A stretch of DNA of 64,000 nucleotides from Schumannella sp. 10F1B-5-1 (lineage in GTDB: Bacteria > Actinomycetota > Actinomycetes > Actinomycetales > Microbacteriaceae), in NCBI RefSeq assembly GCF_006517535.1, contig NZ_VHQH01000036.1, positions 467,577 to 531,576 of the forward strand, given 5' to 3'. Positions within the stretch are counted from its first letter, which is position 1. Every line of letters starts with the position of its first letter. This document shows positions 55,988 through 64,000 of the stretch, one piece after another. Under the pieces are notes generated by a model. That model made no database searches. It worked only from the letters and a program-made list of their open reading frames with translations, and was not told the DNA's origin. The position numbers were made by a program, and so were the translations under genes.

Positions 55988-57742
55988 GTGACGACGAACG
56001 AGCCCGCTCCGGACGCCGAGGGCGCCCCCGCGGCTCCCCGTCGGACCACCCCGCGATCCCGCTCGACGGCGGCCTCGAAGGCCGCGTCGACGAAGGCGGA
56101 GCAGGCTGACGCGGCTCCCGCCGACGGCGCTCCCGCGCCCCGTGCGGCGCGCGCTCCGCGCAGCACCGCATCGCGCACGCGCAAGCCCGCGGCGACGGGC
56201 GACGACGCCCCGGCCAAGCCCAGTTCGCCGACGCGCAAGACCTCGCGCGGCAGCGCCGCGAGCTCGCGATCGACGGGAGCCGCCGCGCGCGCCGCGGGGT
56301 CCGCATCCACCTCGTCGACGTCGCGCGCGAAGGGCGCCGGCAGCCGCAGCGCGGCCACGAATCCGCGCACCCGCAAGCCCGTGTCGCGGGCGTACGCCCC
56401 GGCGCCGAGCACGGTCGCCGCCGACGCTCCCGCGAAGACGGATGCCGCCGAGACGGAGGCCCCGGAGGTCGAGACGGAGGCCGTCGAGTCCGAGGCCGTC
56501 GAGACCGAGGCGACCACGGAGGTTGTGGAAACCGAGGCGACCACGGAGGTCGTCGAGACCGAGCCGAAGGCGGATGTCGTGATCGAGGCTCCCGCTGAGG
56601 AGACGGCGGCCGAGGTCGTCTCCGACGCTCCCGGGGGCGACGCGCCCGCGGGGGCGGGCGTCATCCCCGAGGAGGAGATCCGGGTCGACCCCCTGGTCAG
56701 CGCCGACGATCAGGGCGAGGATTCTCCTGTGACCGAGGACGCCCCCGTCATCGAGTCGGCAGTCGAGCCCTCCATCGACCTGCCGCAGTCCGACGTGCCG
56801 ACGACCTCGGTGCGGATCGTGACCGAGAGCGAGACCGTCGAGGTCGAGACGCCCACGCCCACCACGGTTGCAGCCGAGCCCGACGAGCCGGTGCTCGAGC
56901 GCGAGCTGGTGCTCGACCCGAGCGCGCACGTCGCCGACGCCGTGCTGCAGAGCGTGCTGACGCCCGACGCCGATCCCGAGGATCTCCCCGCCGTCGCGCT
57001 GACGATCCGCGGGCTGAGCAAGAGCTTCGGCTCGGTCAAGGCCGTGCGCGACGTCGATCTGACCGTGCACGCGGGCATGTTCTTCGGCATCGTCGGCCCG
57101 AACGGCGCCGGCAAGACCACGACCCTGTCGATGATCACCGGACTGCTGCGGCCGGATGCCGGCTCGATCGAGGTCGGCGGCGTCGAGGTCTGGGCGTCGC
57201 GTCGCGCCCGCACCGACGGCATGGGCGTGCTGCCCGACCGGCTGCGTCTCTTCGACCGCCTGACCGGCGCCCAGCTGCTGCACTACGCGGGATCGCTGCG
57301 CGGCCTCGACCGCGCCACGATCGCGCAGCGCAGCCGCGACCTCGCGATCGCCTTCGGCCTGACCTCGTCGCTCGGCCGCCTCGTCTCCGACTACTCGGTC
57401 GGAATGACGAAGAAGATCGCGCTGGCGGCGGCGATGATCCACGCGCCGCGGCTGCTCGTGCTCGACGAGCCCTTCGAGTCGGTGGATCCGGTCTCGACCG
57501 CGGCGATCATCCGCATCCTGCGTCGCTTCGCCGCCGCTGGCGGCACGGTCGTGCTCTCGAGCCACAGCATGGACCTGATCGAGCGCGTCTGCGACGAGGT
57601 CGCGATCATCGCGGAGGGCTCGGTGCTCGCCTCGGGCTCGATGCGCGACGTGCTCGGCGGCATGTCGCTCGAGGACCGCTTCGTGGAGCTCGCCGGCGGC
57701 GCCGGCGCGGTGGAGGGCATGGAGTGGTTGCAGAGCTTCTGA
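55988..57742 (+). CDS. ABC transporter ATPase with 330-residue charge-segregated N-terminal extension
   Basis: A 584-residue protein; normal ATPases of this type have about 250. Residues 1-150 are disordered and basic (Arg/Lys/Ser/Ala, with repeated TRKP and TRKT words). Residues 151-330 are strongly acidic (Glu/Asp/Thr/Val), including a 9-residue ETEATTEVV repeat encoded by a 27-bp tandem duplication near 56500-56560. The ABC core starts near 336, with GPNGAGKTT (370-378), Walker B LLVLDE (489-494) and switch His in LSSHSMD. The signature is SVGMTKK instead of LSGGQ. It overlaps the permease gene by 19 bp. Confidence 0.88.
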   Translation: MTTNEPAPDAEGAPAAPRRTTPRSRSTAASKAASTKAEQADAAPADGAPAPRAARAPRSTASRTRKPAATGDDAPAKPSSPTRKTSRGSAASSRSTGAAARAAGSASTSSTSRAKGAGSRSAATNPRTRKPVSRAYAPAPSTVAADAPAKTDAAETEAPEVETEAVESEAVETEATTEVVETEATTEVVETEPKADVVIEAPAEETAAEVVSDAPGGDAPAGAGVIPEEEIRVDPLVSADDQGEDSPVTEDAPVIESAVEPSIDLPQSDVPTTSVRIVTESETVEVETPTPTTVAAEPDEPVLERELVLDPSAHVADAVLQSVLTPDADPEDLPAVALTIRGLSKSFGSVKAVRDVDLTVHAGMFFGIVGPNGAGKTTTLSMITGLLRPDAGSIEVGGVEVWASRRARTDGMGVLPDRLRLFDRLTGAQLLHYAGSLRGLDRATIAQRSRDLAIAFGLTSSLGRLVSDYSVGMTKKIALAAAMIHAPRLLVLDEPFESVDPVSTAAIIRILRRFAAAGGTVVLSSHSMDLIERVCDEVAIIAEGSVLASGSMRDVLGGMSLEDRFVELAGGAGAVEGMEWLQSF

Positions 57743-59283
57743 GGCTGAGGCTCACGCTGCTGCGCAACCGTCTGCGCACGCCCCGCGGCGCACTCGTCTC
57801 GCTCGTGCTCGCCGCCGTCTCGATCGTCGGCGTGATCGCGCTGGCCTCGGCGATCGCGGGTCTCGCATCGGCGAACGACTGGATCTTCCGTCCGGCGGTG
57901 ACCACGGCGGGCGCGCTCGCGCTGCTGGTCTGCCTGCTCGTGCCCGTGATCGGCGCGCGCGACGAGCCGCTGCACGCGCGCGGCTTCGTCGGCTACGGCA
58001 TCCCGCCCGGGTTCCTCGCGCTCGTCCTCCCGCTGACCGACCTGATCTCGATGCCCGCAGTGCTGCTCGTGCTCTACGTTGCGATCGTGTCGAGCGGCTG
58101 GGCCGCCGTGCCCGGCGCGGTCGGCGTGGCCGTGGTCGCCGGCGTGCTACTCGTGATCCTGGGCCTGCAGCTGGTGCGGCTGGGGTCGACACTCGGCGCC
58201 TGGCTCGCCCGTCGCGAGCACGGCGTGGTGGTGCGCGCCGCCGCCCTCGTCGTGCTGCTCGCGATCGTCGCGATCGTGCTCGTGCCGACACTCGCCGACC
58301 CGCGCTACCTGGGCGCCGCGCTCGTGCCGGTCGGCGGACTGCTGGCCGCCACGCCCTTCGGGGCGCTGTGGGATGCCCCGGGCCTGGTCGCCGACGGCCG
58401 CTCTCCCTGGGGTGTGGTGCTGATCGGCCTCGGCGTCGTCGTGCTGCTCGGACTCGGCTGGTGGTCGGTGATCGCGCGCGAGTTCCACGGTCGCCGCGCG
58501 CCGCGCTCCGACGAGGTCGTCGACTCGGCGCTCGGCGGGTTCCGCTTCGTGCCGGCGGGCCGCCTCGCGGCCATCACGGCGCGCAGCGCGACCTACTGGA
58601 TGCGCGACCCGCGCTACCGCGTCTCGCTGCTCGCCCTGCCGGTCATCCCGATCGTGACGCTGGCCGCGGGCGTGGTCGGCCGCGTGCCGGCCGAGTACTT
58701 CGCGCTCATCCCGGTTCCCGCCATGCTGCTGGTGCTCGGCTGGGCGACCATGCACAACGACGTCGCCTTCGACTCGAGCGCGGTCTGGAGCCATGTCGTC
58801 GCCGGGGTGCGCGGCGTCTGGGACCGGCTCGGCCGCGCGATCCCGCCGTTCGTGATCGGCGTCGTGATCCTCGCGGTCGGCGTTCCGCTCAGCGCCCTCG
58901 CGGGCGGCGACGCCGCGCTCGTGCCGCCGCTGATCGGGCTCGGCGCCGCGGCCCTGCTGGGCGGCATCGGCGTCTCGAGCGCGGTCTCGGCGCGGTTCCC
59001 CTATGCGGCCCCTCCGCCCGGGGCGGGCGGCTTCGAGGCCCCGTCGAGCTCGAGCAGCGGCGCCGGCGCGCAGACCCTGAGCTTCTCGGCCGTGCTGCTC
59101 ACGGTCGCCCCCGCGGCGGCCGCGACGGTGCTCTGGTTCCTCGAGGGCGGGGCGTGGGGCACGATCGCGCTGTTCGCCGGCGTCGGGATCGGCCTGATCG
59201 TCGCGATCGTCGGCATCCTGGTCGGCGGTCGCAGCTTCGAGCTGCGCGGCCCGGAGCTGGTCGCCTTCTCCGTGCGAAACTGA
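57724..59283 (+). CDS. ABC transporter permease (multi-pass, partner of the extended ATPase)
   Basis: A 519-residue protein with 10 or more predicted membrane helices and no solute-binding domain. The first 20 residues (MVAELLRLRLTLLRNRLRTPRG) form the amphipathic N-terminus seen in ABC-2-like exporters. GTG 57724 lies inside the ATPase gene, so the two are translationally coupled. A Ser-rich loop (PSSSSSGAGA) follows the seventh or eighth helix. The substrate is unknown. Confidence 0.85.
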   Translation: MVAELLRLRLTLLRNRLRTPRGALVSLVLAAVSIVGVIALASAIAGLASANDWIFRPAVTTAGALALLVCLLVPVIGARDEPLHARGFVGYGIPPGFLALVLPLTDLISMPAVLLVLYVAIVSSGWAAVPGAVGVAVVAGVLLVILGLQLVRLGSTLGAWLARREHGVVVRAAALVVLLAIVAIVLVPTLADPRYLGAALVPVGGLLAATPFGALWDAPGLVADGRSPWGVVLIGLGVVVLLGLGWWSVIAREFHGRRAPRSDEVVDSALGGFRFVPAGRLAAITARSATYWMRDPRYRVSLLALPVIPIVTLAAGVVGRVPAEYFALIPVPAMLLVLGWATMHNDVAFDSSAVWSHVVAGVRGVWDRLGRAIPPFVIGVVILAVGVPLSALAGGDAALVPPLIGLGAAALLGGIGVSSAVSARFPYAAPPPGAGGFEAPSSSSSGAGAQTLSFSAVLLTVAPAAAATVLWFLEGGAWGTIALFAGVGIGLIVAIVGILVGGRSFELRGPELVAFSVRN

Positions 59284-59287
59284 GTGC

Positions 59288-59569
59288 GTGGACTTCCAGA
59301 GCAGAACGCAGAACCCGGATGAGGGCGGCGCCGGCGGCGTCGACGTCATGGACCGCGAGCTCGAGAAGCTGCTCGAGGACGCGCAGCTCGAAGAGGGCGA
59401 CCACGAGCGCTTCTCCCACTACGTGAAGAAGGAGAAGATCCTGCAGTCGGCGCTCTCGGGCAAGCCCGTGCGCGCGCTCTGCGGCAAGAAGTGGATCCCG
59501 GGTCGCGACCCGGAGAAGTTCCCGGTGTGCCCCGACTGCCAGCGCATCTACGAGCGGATGAAGGACTGA
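59288..59569 (+). CDS. DUF3039 protein
   Basis: A 93-residue actinobacterial protein. RALCGKKWIPGRDPEKFPVCPDCQRIYERM near the C-terminus carries three Cys that could bind zinc, and DHERFSHYVKKEKI precedes it. The function is unknown. GTG 59288 begins 4 bp after the permease stop, so it is probably in the same transcript. It is a useful lineage marker. Confidence 0.9.
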   Translation: MDFQSRTQNPDEGGAGGVDVMDRELEKLLEDAQLEEGDHERFSHYVKKEKILQSALSGKPVRALCGKKWIPGRDPEKFPVCPDCQRIYERMKD

Positions 59570-59591
59570 CCGCTCCGCGCCGGGCGACCGC

Positions 59592-60884
59592 TCAGCGGTA
59601 GACCGTCGGGATCGCGGCCTCGCCCCGCGCGAGCGACTGCGCCTCGAGGGGCAGCTCCGCGATCGCGGCGGCGTGGTGCTCGCGCGCCCGGCGAGTTCCC
59701 TCGATGCCGATGGCCTGCGCATCCACTTCGCCGTCGGTCACGAGATCGACCAGCAGGGTGCGCCCGGCCTCGGGACCGGCCGGCGGGTCCTCGACGTGGA
59801 TCGTCTCCTCGACCGCGACACCGTCGACGAGACGGCGCACGGGCTGCTTGCGACCGCCGACGGTCGCCTTGGCCTCGGACTTCTTGCCGACGCTGACCCA
59901 CGCGCCGTCGGCGTCGTGGTGGGCGACGAGCTTGTAGACCATCCCGGCGGCGGGGGAGCCCGACCCGGTCACGAGGGCGGTGCCGACGCCGTAGGAGTCC
60001 ACCGGCGCCGAGCGCAGGCCCGCGATCGCGAACTCGTCGAGGTCGTTCGTCACCGTGATCTTCGTGCGCTGATTGCCGAGCGCATCCAGCTGCGCGCGCA
60101 CGGCGGCGACCGTGGGCGCGAGATCGCCCGAGTCGATGCGCACGGCGCCGAGCTCGGGTCCGGCCACGCGCACGGCGGTCGCGACGCCGTCGGCGATGTC
60201 GTAGGTGTCGACGAGAAGGGTCGTCCCGGCGCCGAGCGCGTCGATCTGGGCGCGGAAGGCCTCCTCCTCGCTCGCGTGCAGCAGCGTGAAGGAGTGGGCG
60301 GCGGTTCCCATGGTCGGGATGCCCCAGGTGCGGCCCGCCTCGAGGTTGCTGGTGGCGCCGAAGCCGGCGATCCAGGCGGCGCGGGCGGCGGCGACCGCCG
60401 AGCGCTCGCCGGTGCGCCGCGACCCCATCTCGGCGAGCGGGCGGCCGTCGGCGGCCGACACCATGCGCGCCGCGGCGCTCGCGACCGCCGAGTCGTAGTT
60501 GAAGACGCTGAGCGCGAGCGTCTCGACGACGACCGCCTCGGCGAAGCTGCCCTCGACCACGAGGAGGGGCGAGCCGGGGAAGTAGAGCTCGCCCTCGCGA
60601 TAGCCGCGCACCCGCCCCGAGAAGCGGAAATCGGCGAGGAACTCGATCGTGGCGGGCGAGACGACCCGCTCGTCGCGCAGCCAGGCGAGCTCCGCATCCC
60701 CGAATCGGAAGTCGCGCAGCAGCTCGAGGAAGCGGCCCGTGCCGGCGACGACGCCGTAGCGGCGTCCGGTCGGCAGGCGGCGGGCGAACAGCTCGAAGAC
60801 GCTCGGGCGCAGCGCGCGCCCGTCGCGCAGCGCAGCGTCGATCATCGTCAGCTCGTAGCGGTCGGTCAGCAGCGCGCTGGTCAT
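59592..60884 (-). CDS. pncB: Nicotinate phosphoribosyltransferase
   Basis: A 430-residue protein. LLTDRYELTMIDAAL at the start, FELFARRLPTGRRYGVVAGTGRFLE, GFGATSNLEAG and VRIDSGDLAPT are hallmark segments of NAPRTase. It converts nicotinate and PRPP to nicotinate mononucleotide in the NAD salvage pathway. ATG 60884 follows TAGGCT by six bases and is divergent from murI. NudC, about 30 kb away, degrades the same cofactor. Confidence 0.93.
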   Translation of the reverse strand: MTSALLTDRYELTMIDAALRDGRALRPSVFELFARRLPTGRRYGVVAGTGRFLELLRDFRFGDAELAWLRDERVVSPATIEFLADFRFSGRVRGYREGELYFPGSPLLVVEGSFAEAVVVETLALSVFNYDSAVASAAARMVSAADGRPLAEMGSRRTGERSAVAAARAAWIAGFGATSNLEAGRTWGIPTMGTAAHSFTLLHASEEEAFRAQIDALGAGTTLLVDTYDIADGVATAVRVAGPELGAVRIDSGDLAPTVAAVRAQLDALGNQRTKITVTNDLDEFAIAGLRSAPVDSYGVGTALVTGSGSPAAGMVYKLVAHHDADGAWVSVGKKSEAKATVGGRKQPVRRLVDGVAVEETIHVEDPPAGPEAGRTLLVDLVTDGEVDAQAIGIEGTRRAREHHAAAIAELPLEAQSLARGEAAIPTVYR

Positions 60885-60890
60885 GCGCCG

Positions 60891-60896
60891 AGCCTA
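60891..60896 (-). promoter_or_regulatory. -10 hexamer TAGGCT for pncB
   Basis: Six-base spacer to ATG 60884 on the minus strand. Confidence 0.55.
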
Positions 60897-60922
60897 GGAC
60901 TCCGCCGTCGCGAGCGCCCGGG

Positions 60923-60928
60923 TAGGCT
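60923..60928 (+). promoter_or_regulatory. -10 hexamer TAGGCT for murI
   Basis: Eight bases separate it from GTG 60937, one more than in most other cases. Confidence 0.5.
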
Positions 60929-60936
60929 CGGGACAC

Positions 60937-61803
60937 GTGACGCCCGCACCCGCATCCGACGCCCCGATCGGCGTGTTCGACAGCGGCGTCGGCGGTCTCA
61001 CGGTCGCCCGCGCGATCCTCGACCAGCTGCCGCGGGAGTCGATGCTCTACGTCGGCGACACCGCGCACTCGCCCTACGGCCCGAAGCCGATCGCCGACGT
61101 GCGCCGCTACGCCCTCGAGGTGCTCGACGACCTCGTCGCGCGGGGCGTCAAGGCGCTCGTGATCGCCTGCAACACGGCCTCGGCCGCGATGCTGCGGGAT
61201 GCGCGCGAGCGCTTCGAGCAGGGCTACGGCATCCCGGTGGTCGAGGTGATCCAGCCGGCCGTGCGCGCCGCCGTGCGCAACACCCGCAACGGCCACATCG
61301 GCGTGATCGGCACCGAGGGCACCATCAACTCCCGCGCCTATGACGACGCGTTCGCGGCCGCCGCGCACATCCGGCTGACCACGCAGGCGTGCCCGCGCTT
61401 CGTCGAGTTCGTCGAGGCCGGCGTCACGAGCGGACCCGAGCTGTTCGCCGCCGCCGAGGAGTACCTCGCCCCGCTGCGTGCCGCCGGCGTCGACACGCTC
61501 GTGCTCGGCTGCACGCACTACCCGCTGCTCTCGGCCGCCATCAGCTACGTCATGGGTCCCGACGTGACGCTCGTCTCGAGCGCCGACGAGACCGCCGCCG
61601 ACGTCTACCGCGTGCTCGTCTCGCACGGCATCGCCGCCGACGGCGACGCCCCCGCCCGCCGCGAGTTCGAGGCCACCGGCGCCGACGAGGCCGGCTTCCG
61701 CCGTCTCGCCGCGCGCTTCCTCGGACCCGAGGTCACGCACGTCGAGACCTTCGAGACCGGCACGATCCCGCTGCCCGTGCGGCTGCAGGACGGCGCGCGC
61801 TGA
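60937..61803 (+). CDS. murI: Glutamate racemase
   Basis: A 288-residue protein. [15 protein letters not shown] at the start, VIACNTASA with the first catalytic Cys near residue 81, and [10 protein letters not shown] with the second Cys near 192 are diagnostic. It provides D-glutamate for peptidoglycan. It heads the tight cluster murI, rph, rdgB, CDF transporter, an order known in many actinobacteria. Transcription starts divergent from pncB. Confidence 0.97.
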   Translation: MTPAPASDAPIGVFDSGVGGLTVARAILDQLPRESMLYVGDTAHSPYGPKPIADVRRYALEVLDDLVARGVKALVIACNTASAAMLRDARERFEQGYGIPVVEVIQPAVRAAVRNTRNGHIGVIGTEGTINSRAYDDAFAAAAHIRLTTQACPRFVEFVEAGVTSGPELFAAAEEYLAPLRAAGVDTLVLGCTHYPLLSAAISYVMGPDVTLVSSADETAADVYRVLVSHGIAADGDAPARREFEATGADEAGFRRLAARFLGPEVTHVETFETGTIPLPVRLQDGAR

Positions 61804-61861
61804 CCCGCTCGACACCCGCTCGTCACCCGCTTCACCGAACGACCCGCCCGAGAGGATACCG

Positions 61862-62650
61862 ATGACCGACAGCACCGCATCCGGACCCCGCGCCGACGGC
61901 CGCGCCGCCAACCAGCTGCGCCCCGTGACGATCGAGCGCGGCTGGAGCGAGCAGGCCGAGGGCAGCGCGCTCATCTCCTTCGGCCGCACCAAGGTGCTCT
62001 GCACCGCCTCGTTCACCAATGGCGTGCCGCGCTGGCTGACCGGCAAGGGCCGCGGCTGGGTCACCGCCGAGTACTCGATGCTGCCCCGGTCGACCAACGA
62101 CCGCATGGACCGCGAGGCCGTGAAGGGCAAGGTCGGCGGGCGCACGCACGAGATCTCGCGCCTGATCGGCCGCAGCCTGCGCGCCGTCATCGACACCAAG
62201 GCGCTGGGTGAGAACACGATCGTGCTCGACTGCGACGTGCTGCAGGCCGACGGCGGAACCCGCACGGCGGCGATCACGGGCGCCTACGTCGCGCTGGCGG
62301 ATGCGGTCGAGTGGGGTCGCGAGCGCGGCTTCATCGGCAAGAAGGCCGTCGCGCTCACCGATTCGGTCGCCGCTATCAGCGTCGGCATCGTCAAGGGCGA
62401 GCCGCTGCTCGACCTGATGTACACCGAGGACTCGACCGCCGAGACCGACATGAACATCGTCGCGACCGGCCGTGGACTGTTCGTCGAGGTGCAGGGCACC
62501 GCCGAGGGCGCGCCCTTCGACAAGCGCGAGCTCGACCGCCTGCTCGACCTCGGGCTCGGCGGCACGGCCGAGCTGACCCGCCTGCAGCGCGCCGCGCTCG
62601 GACTCGAGGGCGACGCGATCGCCGAGGCGCTCGGCCGCGTCGGGAGCTGA
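61862..62650 (+). CDS. rph: Ribonuclease PH
   Basis: A 262-residue protein. [48 protein letters not shown] and [25 protein letters not shown] are full-length RNase PH motifs. It trims tRNA 3' ends by phosphorolysis. ATG 61862 has GAGAGGA upstream, and the 58-bp gap after murI holds no clear terminator. Confidence 0.97.
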   Translation: MTDSTASGPRADGRAANQLRPVTIERGWSEQAEGSALISFGRTKVLCTASFTNGVPRWLTGKGRGWVTAEYSMLPRSTNDRMDREAVKGKVGGRTHEISRLIGRSLRAVIDTKALGENTIVLDCDVLQADGGTRTAAITGAYVALADAVEWGRERGFIGKKAVALTDSVAAISVGIVKGEPLLDLMYTEDSTAETDMNIVATGRGLFVEVQGTAEGAPFDKRELDRLLDLGLGGTAELTRLQRAALGLEGDAIAEALGRVGS

Positions 62651-62652
62651 CG

Positions 62653-63243
62653 ATGCAGATCGTGCTCGCCACGCACAACGCGCACAAGGTCGACGAGCTG
62701 CGGCGCATCCTGGGCGATCGTCTGGGCGAGCACGAGCTCGTCGGCTACAACGGCCCGGAGCCGGTCGAAGACGGCGAGACCTTCGCCGCGAACGCGCTCA
62801 TCAAAGCCCGCGCCGCTGCCGAACACACGAGTCTGCCGGCGATCGCCGATGACTCGGGCATCGCCGTGGATGCGCTGGGCGGCGCCCCCGGGATCTTCTC
62901 GGCCCGGTACGCGGGCACCCGCGATGACGGCGACAACCTGCGCCTGCTGCTGACGAACCTCGAGGGCGAGACCGATCGCCGCGCGGCGTTCGTCTGCGCC
63001 GCGGCGTTCGTGCTGCCCGGCGAGGGCGGCTCGGTCGAGCATGTCGAGGAGAGCCGCTGGGCGGGCACCGTGCTCGAGCAGGCGGCGGGAGTCGGCGGCT
63101 TCGGCTACGACCCGATCTTCCGCCCCGACGGCGAGAGCCGCAGCGCGGCGGAGCTGAGCGCCGACGAGAAGAACGCGATCAGCCACCGGGCTCAGGCGTT
63201 TGGAGCGCTGATCGGGTTCGTGCGCTCTACCCTGGACGCGTGA
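62653..63243 (+). CDS. rdgB: dITP/XTP pyrophosphatase
   Basis: A 196-residue protein. VLATHNAHKVDELRRIL at the start, ADDSGIAVDALGGAPGIFSARYAG with the catalytic Asp, and GVGGFGYDPIF with AELSADEKNAISHRAQA are the family motifs. It removes non-canonical purine nucleotides from the pool. ATG 62653 starts 2 bp after the rph stop. It overlaps the next gene by 4 bp. Confidence 0.97.
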   Translation: MQIVLATHNAHKVDELRRILGDRLGEHELVGYNGPEPVEDGETFAANALIKARAAAEHTSLPAIADDSGIAVDALGGAPGIFSARYAGTRDDGDNLRLLLTNLEGETDRRAAFVCAAAFVLPGEGGSVEHVEESRWAGTVLEQAAGVGGFGYDPIFRPDGESRSAAELSADEKNAISHRAQAFGALIGFVRSTLDA

Positions 63244-64000
63244 GCCACGACCACGGGCACGGCGCCGCGAACCGCACGCGGCTCGCGATCGCGCTCGCCA
63301 TCACGGGCACGGTGCTCGTGGCGGAGGTCGTCGGCGGCCTGATCTCGGGCTCGCTCGCCCTGCTGGCCGATGCCGGCCACATGGCGAGCGACGTGATCGG
63401 CCTCGTGATCGCGCTCGTCGCCTCGCTCGTCGCGACGCGCCCGGCGACCGCGCGGCACACCTTCGGTTTCCAGCGCTTCGAGGTGCTCGGCGCGCTGCTC
63501 AACGGCCTGCTGCTGATCGGCGTCGCGGTCTTCGTGGCGATCGAGGCCATCCGTCGTCTGGTCGAGCCGGCCGATCACGAGGTGTCGTCGCTGCCGATGC
63601 TGACCGTCGCGGTCGTCGGCCTCGGCGCGAACGTCGTGAGCCTGCTCGTGCTGCGCGGCGGCGACCGCGAGTCGCTCAACCTGCGCGGCGCCTACCTCGA
63701 GGTGCTCGGCGACCTGATCGGGTCGATTCTGGCGCTCGCGGCCGGTGTCGTCATCCTGCTGAGCGGCTGGATGCCCGCCGACGCGGTCGCCTCGCTGCTG
63801 GTCGCGGCGCTGATCGTGCCGCGCGCCCTGCTGCTGCTGCGCGACGTCGTGCGGGTGCTGCTCGAGTCGACGCCGCACGACACCGACGTCGAGCAGATCC
63901 GCGAGCACATCCGCGACACCGAGGGCGTGGTCGCCGTGCACGACGTGCACGTCTGGTCGATCACCTCGGGCAGCCGGGTGTTCACGGCGCACGTCGTCGT
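63240..64000 (+). CDS. Cation diffusion facilitator (CzcD-like), C-terminus beyond the window
   Basis: At least 253 residues, with the frame open at the window edge. GTG 63240 overlaps the rdgB stop. After a His-rich start (SHDHGHG) six membrane helices can be drawn. Helix 2 carries LADAGHMASD (His-x3-Asp). Helix 5 reads LNLRGAYLEVLGDLIGS, so the usual second His is Glu and the site is HD/ED. It exports a divalent metal such as Zn2+ or Mn2+. The cytosolic C-terminal domain begins near residue 200 (VRVLLESTPHDTDVEQIREHI). Confidence 0.9.
   Translation, partial: MSHDHGHGAANRTRLAIALAITGTVLVAEVVGGLISGSLALLADAGHMASDVIGLVIALVASLVATRPATARHTFGFQRFEVLGALLNGLLLIGVAVFVAIEAIRRLVEPADHEVSSLPMLTVAVVGLGANVVSLLVLRGGDRESLNLRGAYLEVLGDLIGSILALAAGVVILLSGWMPADAVASLLVAALIVPRALLLLRDVVRVLLESTPHDTDVEQIREHIRDTEGVVAVHDVHVWSITSGSRVFTAHVV

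Noticed and set aside
1-64000. CRISPR arrays, insertion sequences and phage genes
   Set aside because: No regularly spaced repeats, transposase motifs or phage structural genes were noticed anywhere in the window.

Overview
The window is a high-GC, gene-dense chromosomal segment from a Gram-positive actinobacterium. The best guess is a member of Microbacteriaceae. That rests on Tat and NgcEFG-type sugar uptake genes, DUF3039, DUF3107 and DUF3117 marker proteins, an AdnAB/NudC/UvrD2/UPF0182 gene order that is also known from Mycobacterium, and the frequent hexamer GGATGC/GCATCC. No phage genes, insertion sequences or CRISPR arrays were seen. Assignments come from reading motifs and gene order, not from database searches.

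Layout. 1-1.4 kb: end of a DUF3117-like gene, an O-methyltransferase and TatB. 1.4-7.6 kb: an amino-sugar locus (kinase, RpiR/MurR regulator, SIS protein, Tat-exported NgcE-like lipoprotein, two permeases) with no ATPase, so it probably borrows a shared one. 7.7-12.7 kb: LysR regulator with a divergent 39-residue membrane peptide, then Mrp, DUF1003 and MgtE-N/CBS genes and a general stress protein. 12.7-19.8 kb: Xaa-Pro aminopeptidase, EEP and PHP hydrolases, DUF805, DEAD-box helicase, ferritin-like protein, DUF3107. 19.9-39.3 kb: a DNA-repair block (AdnA- and AdnB-like, NudC, UvrD2) with a LysR/MFS pair inserted, followed by an orphan cyclodehydratase-like protein, a zinc metalloprotease, a PDZ-Lon protease and UPF0182. 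39.34 kb: initiator tRNA.

Directly after the tRNA, 39.6-42.4 kb looks like an acquired module: a TetR regulator divergent from two aromatic-acid decarboxylase-like genes, with two matching operator palindromes. It uses Shine-Dalgarno starts and lacks the local GAT-GC and GCA-TCC codon pairs. 42.5-46.6 kb: nitrilase-family hydrolase, second TetR-like regulator, lipoprotein, HtrA-like protease. 46.7-55.6 kb: a wall or surface phosphopolymer cluster (GT2, a two-domain and a one-domain TagF-like transferase, ABC exporter, nucleotidyltransferase). 56-59.3 kb: an ABC ATPase carrying a 330-residue charge-segregated extension, plus its permease. 59.3-64 kb: DUF3039, NAPRTase, murI, rph, rdgB and a truncated CDF metal transporter.

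A pattern links much of the window. At about twenty genes a TANNNT-like -10 hexamer ends 6-8 bases before the start codon, which implies leaderless mRNAs and was used to choose several starts.
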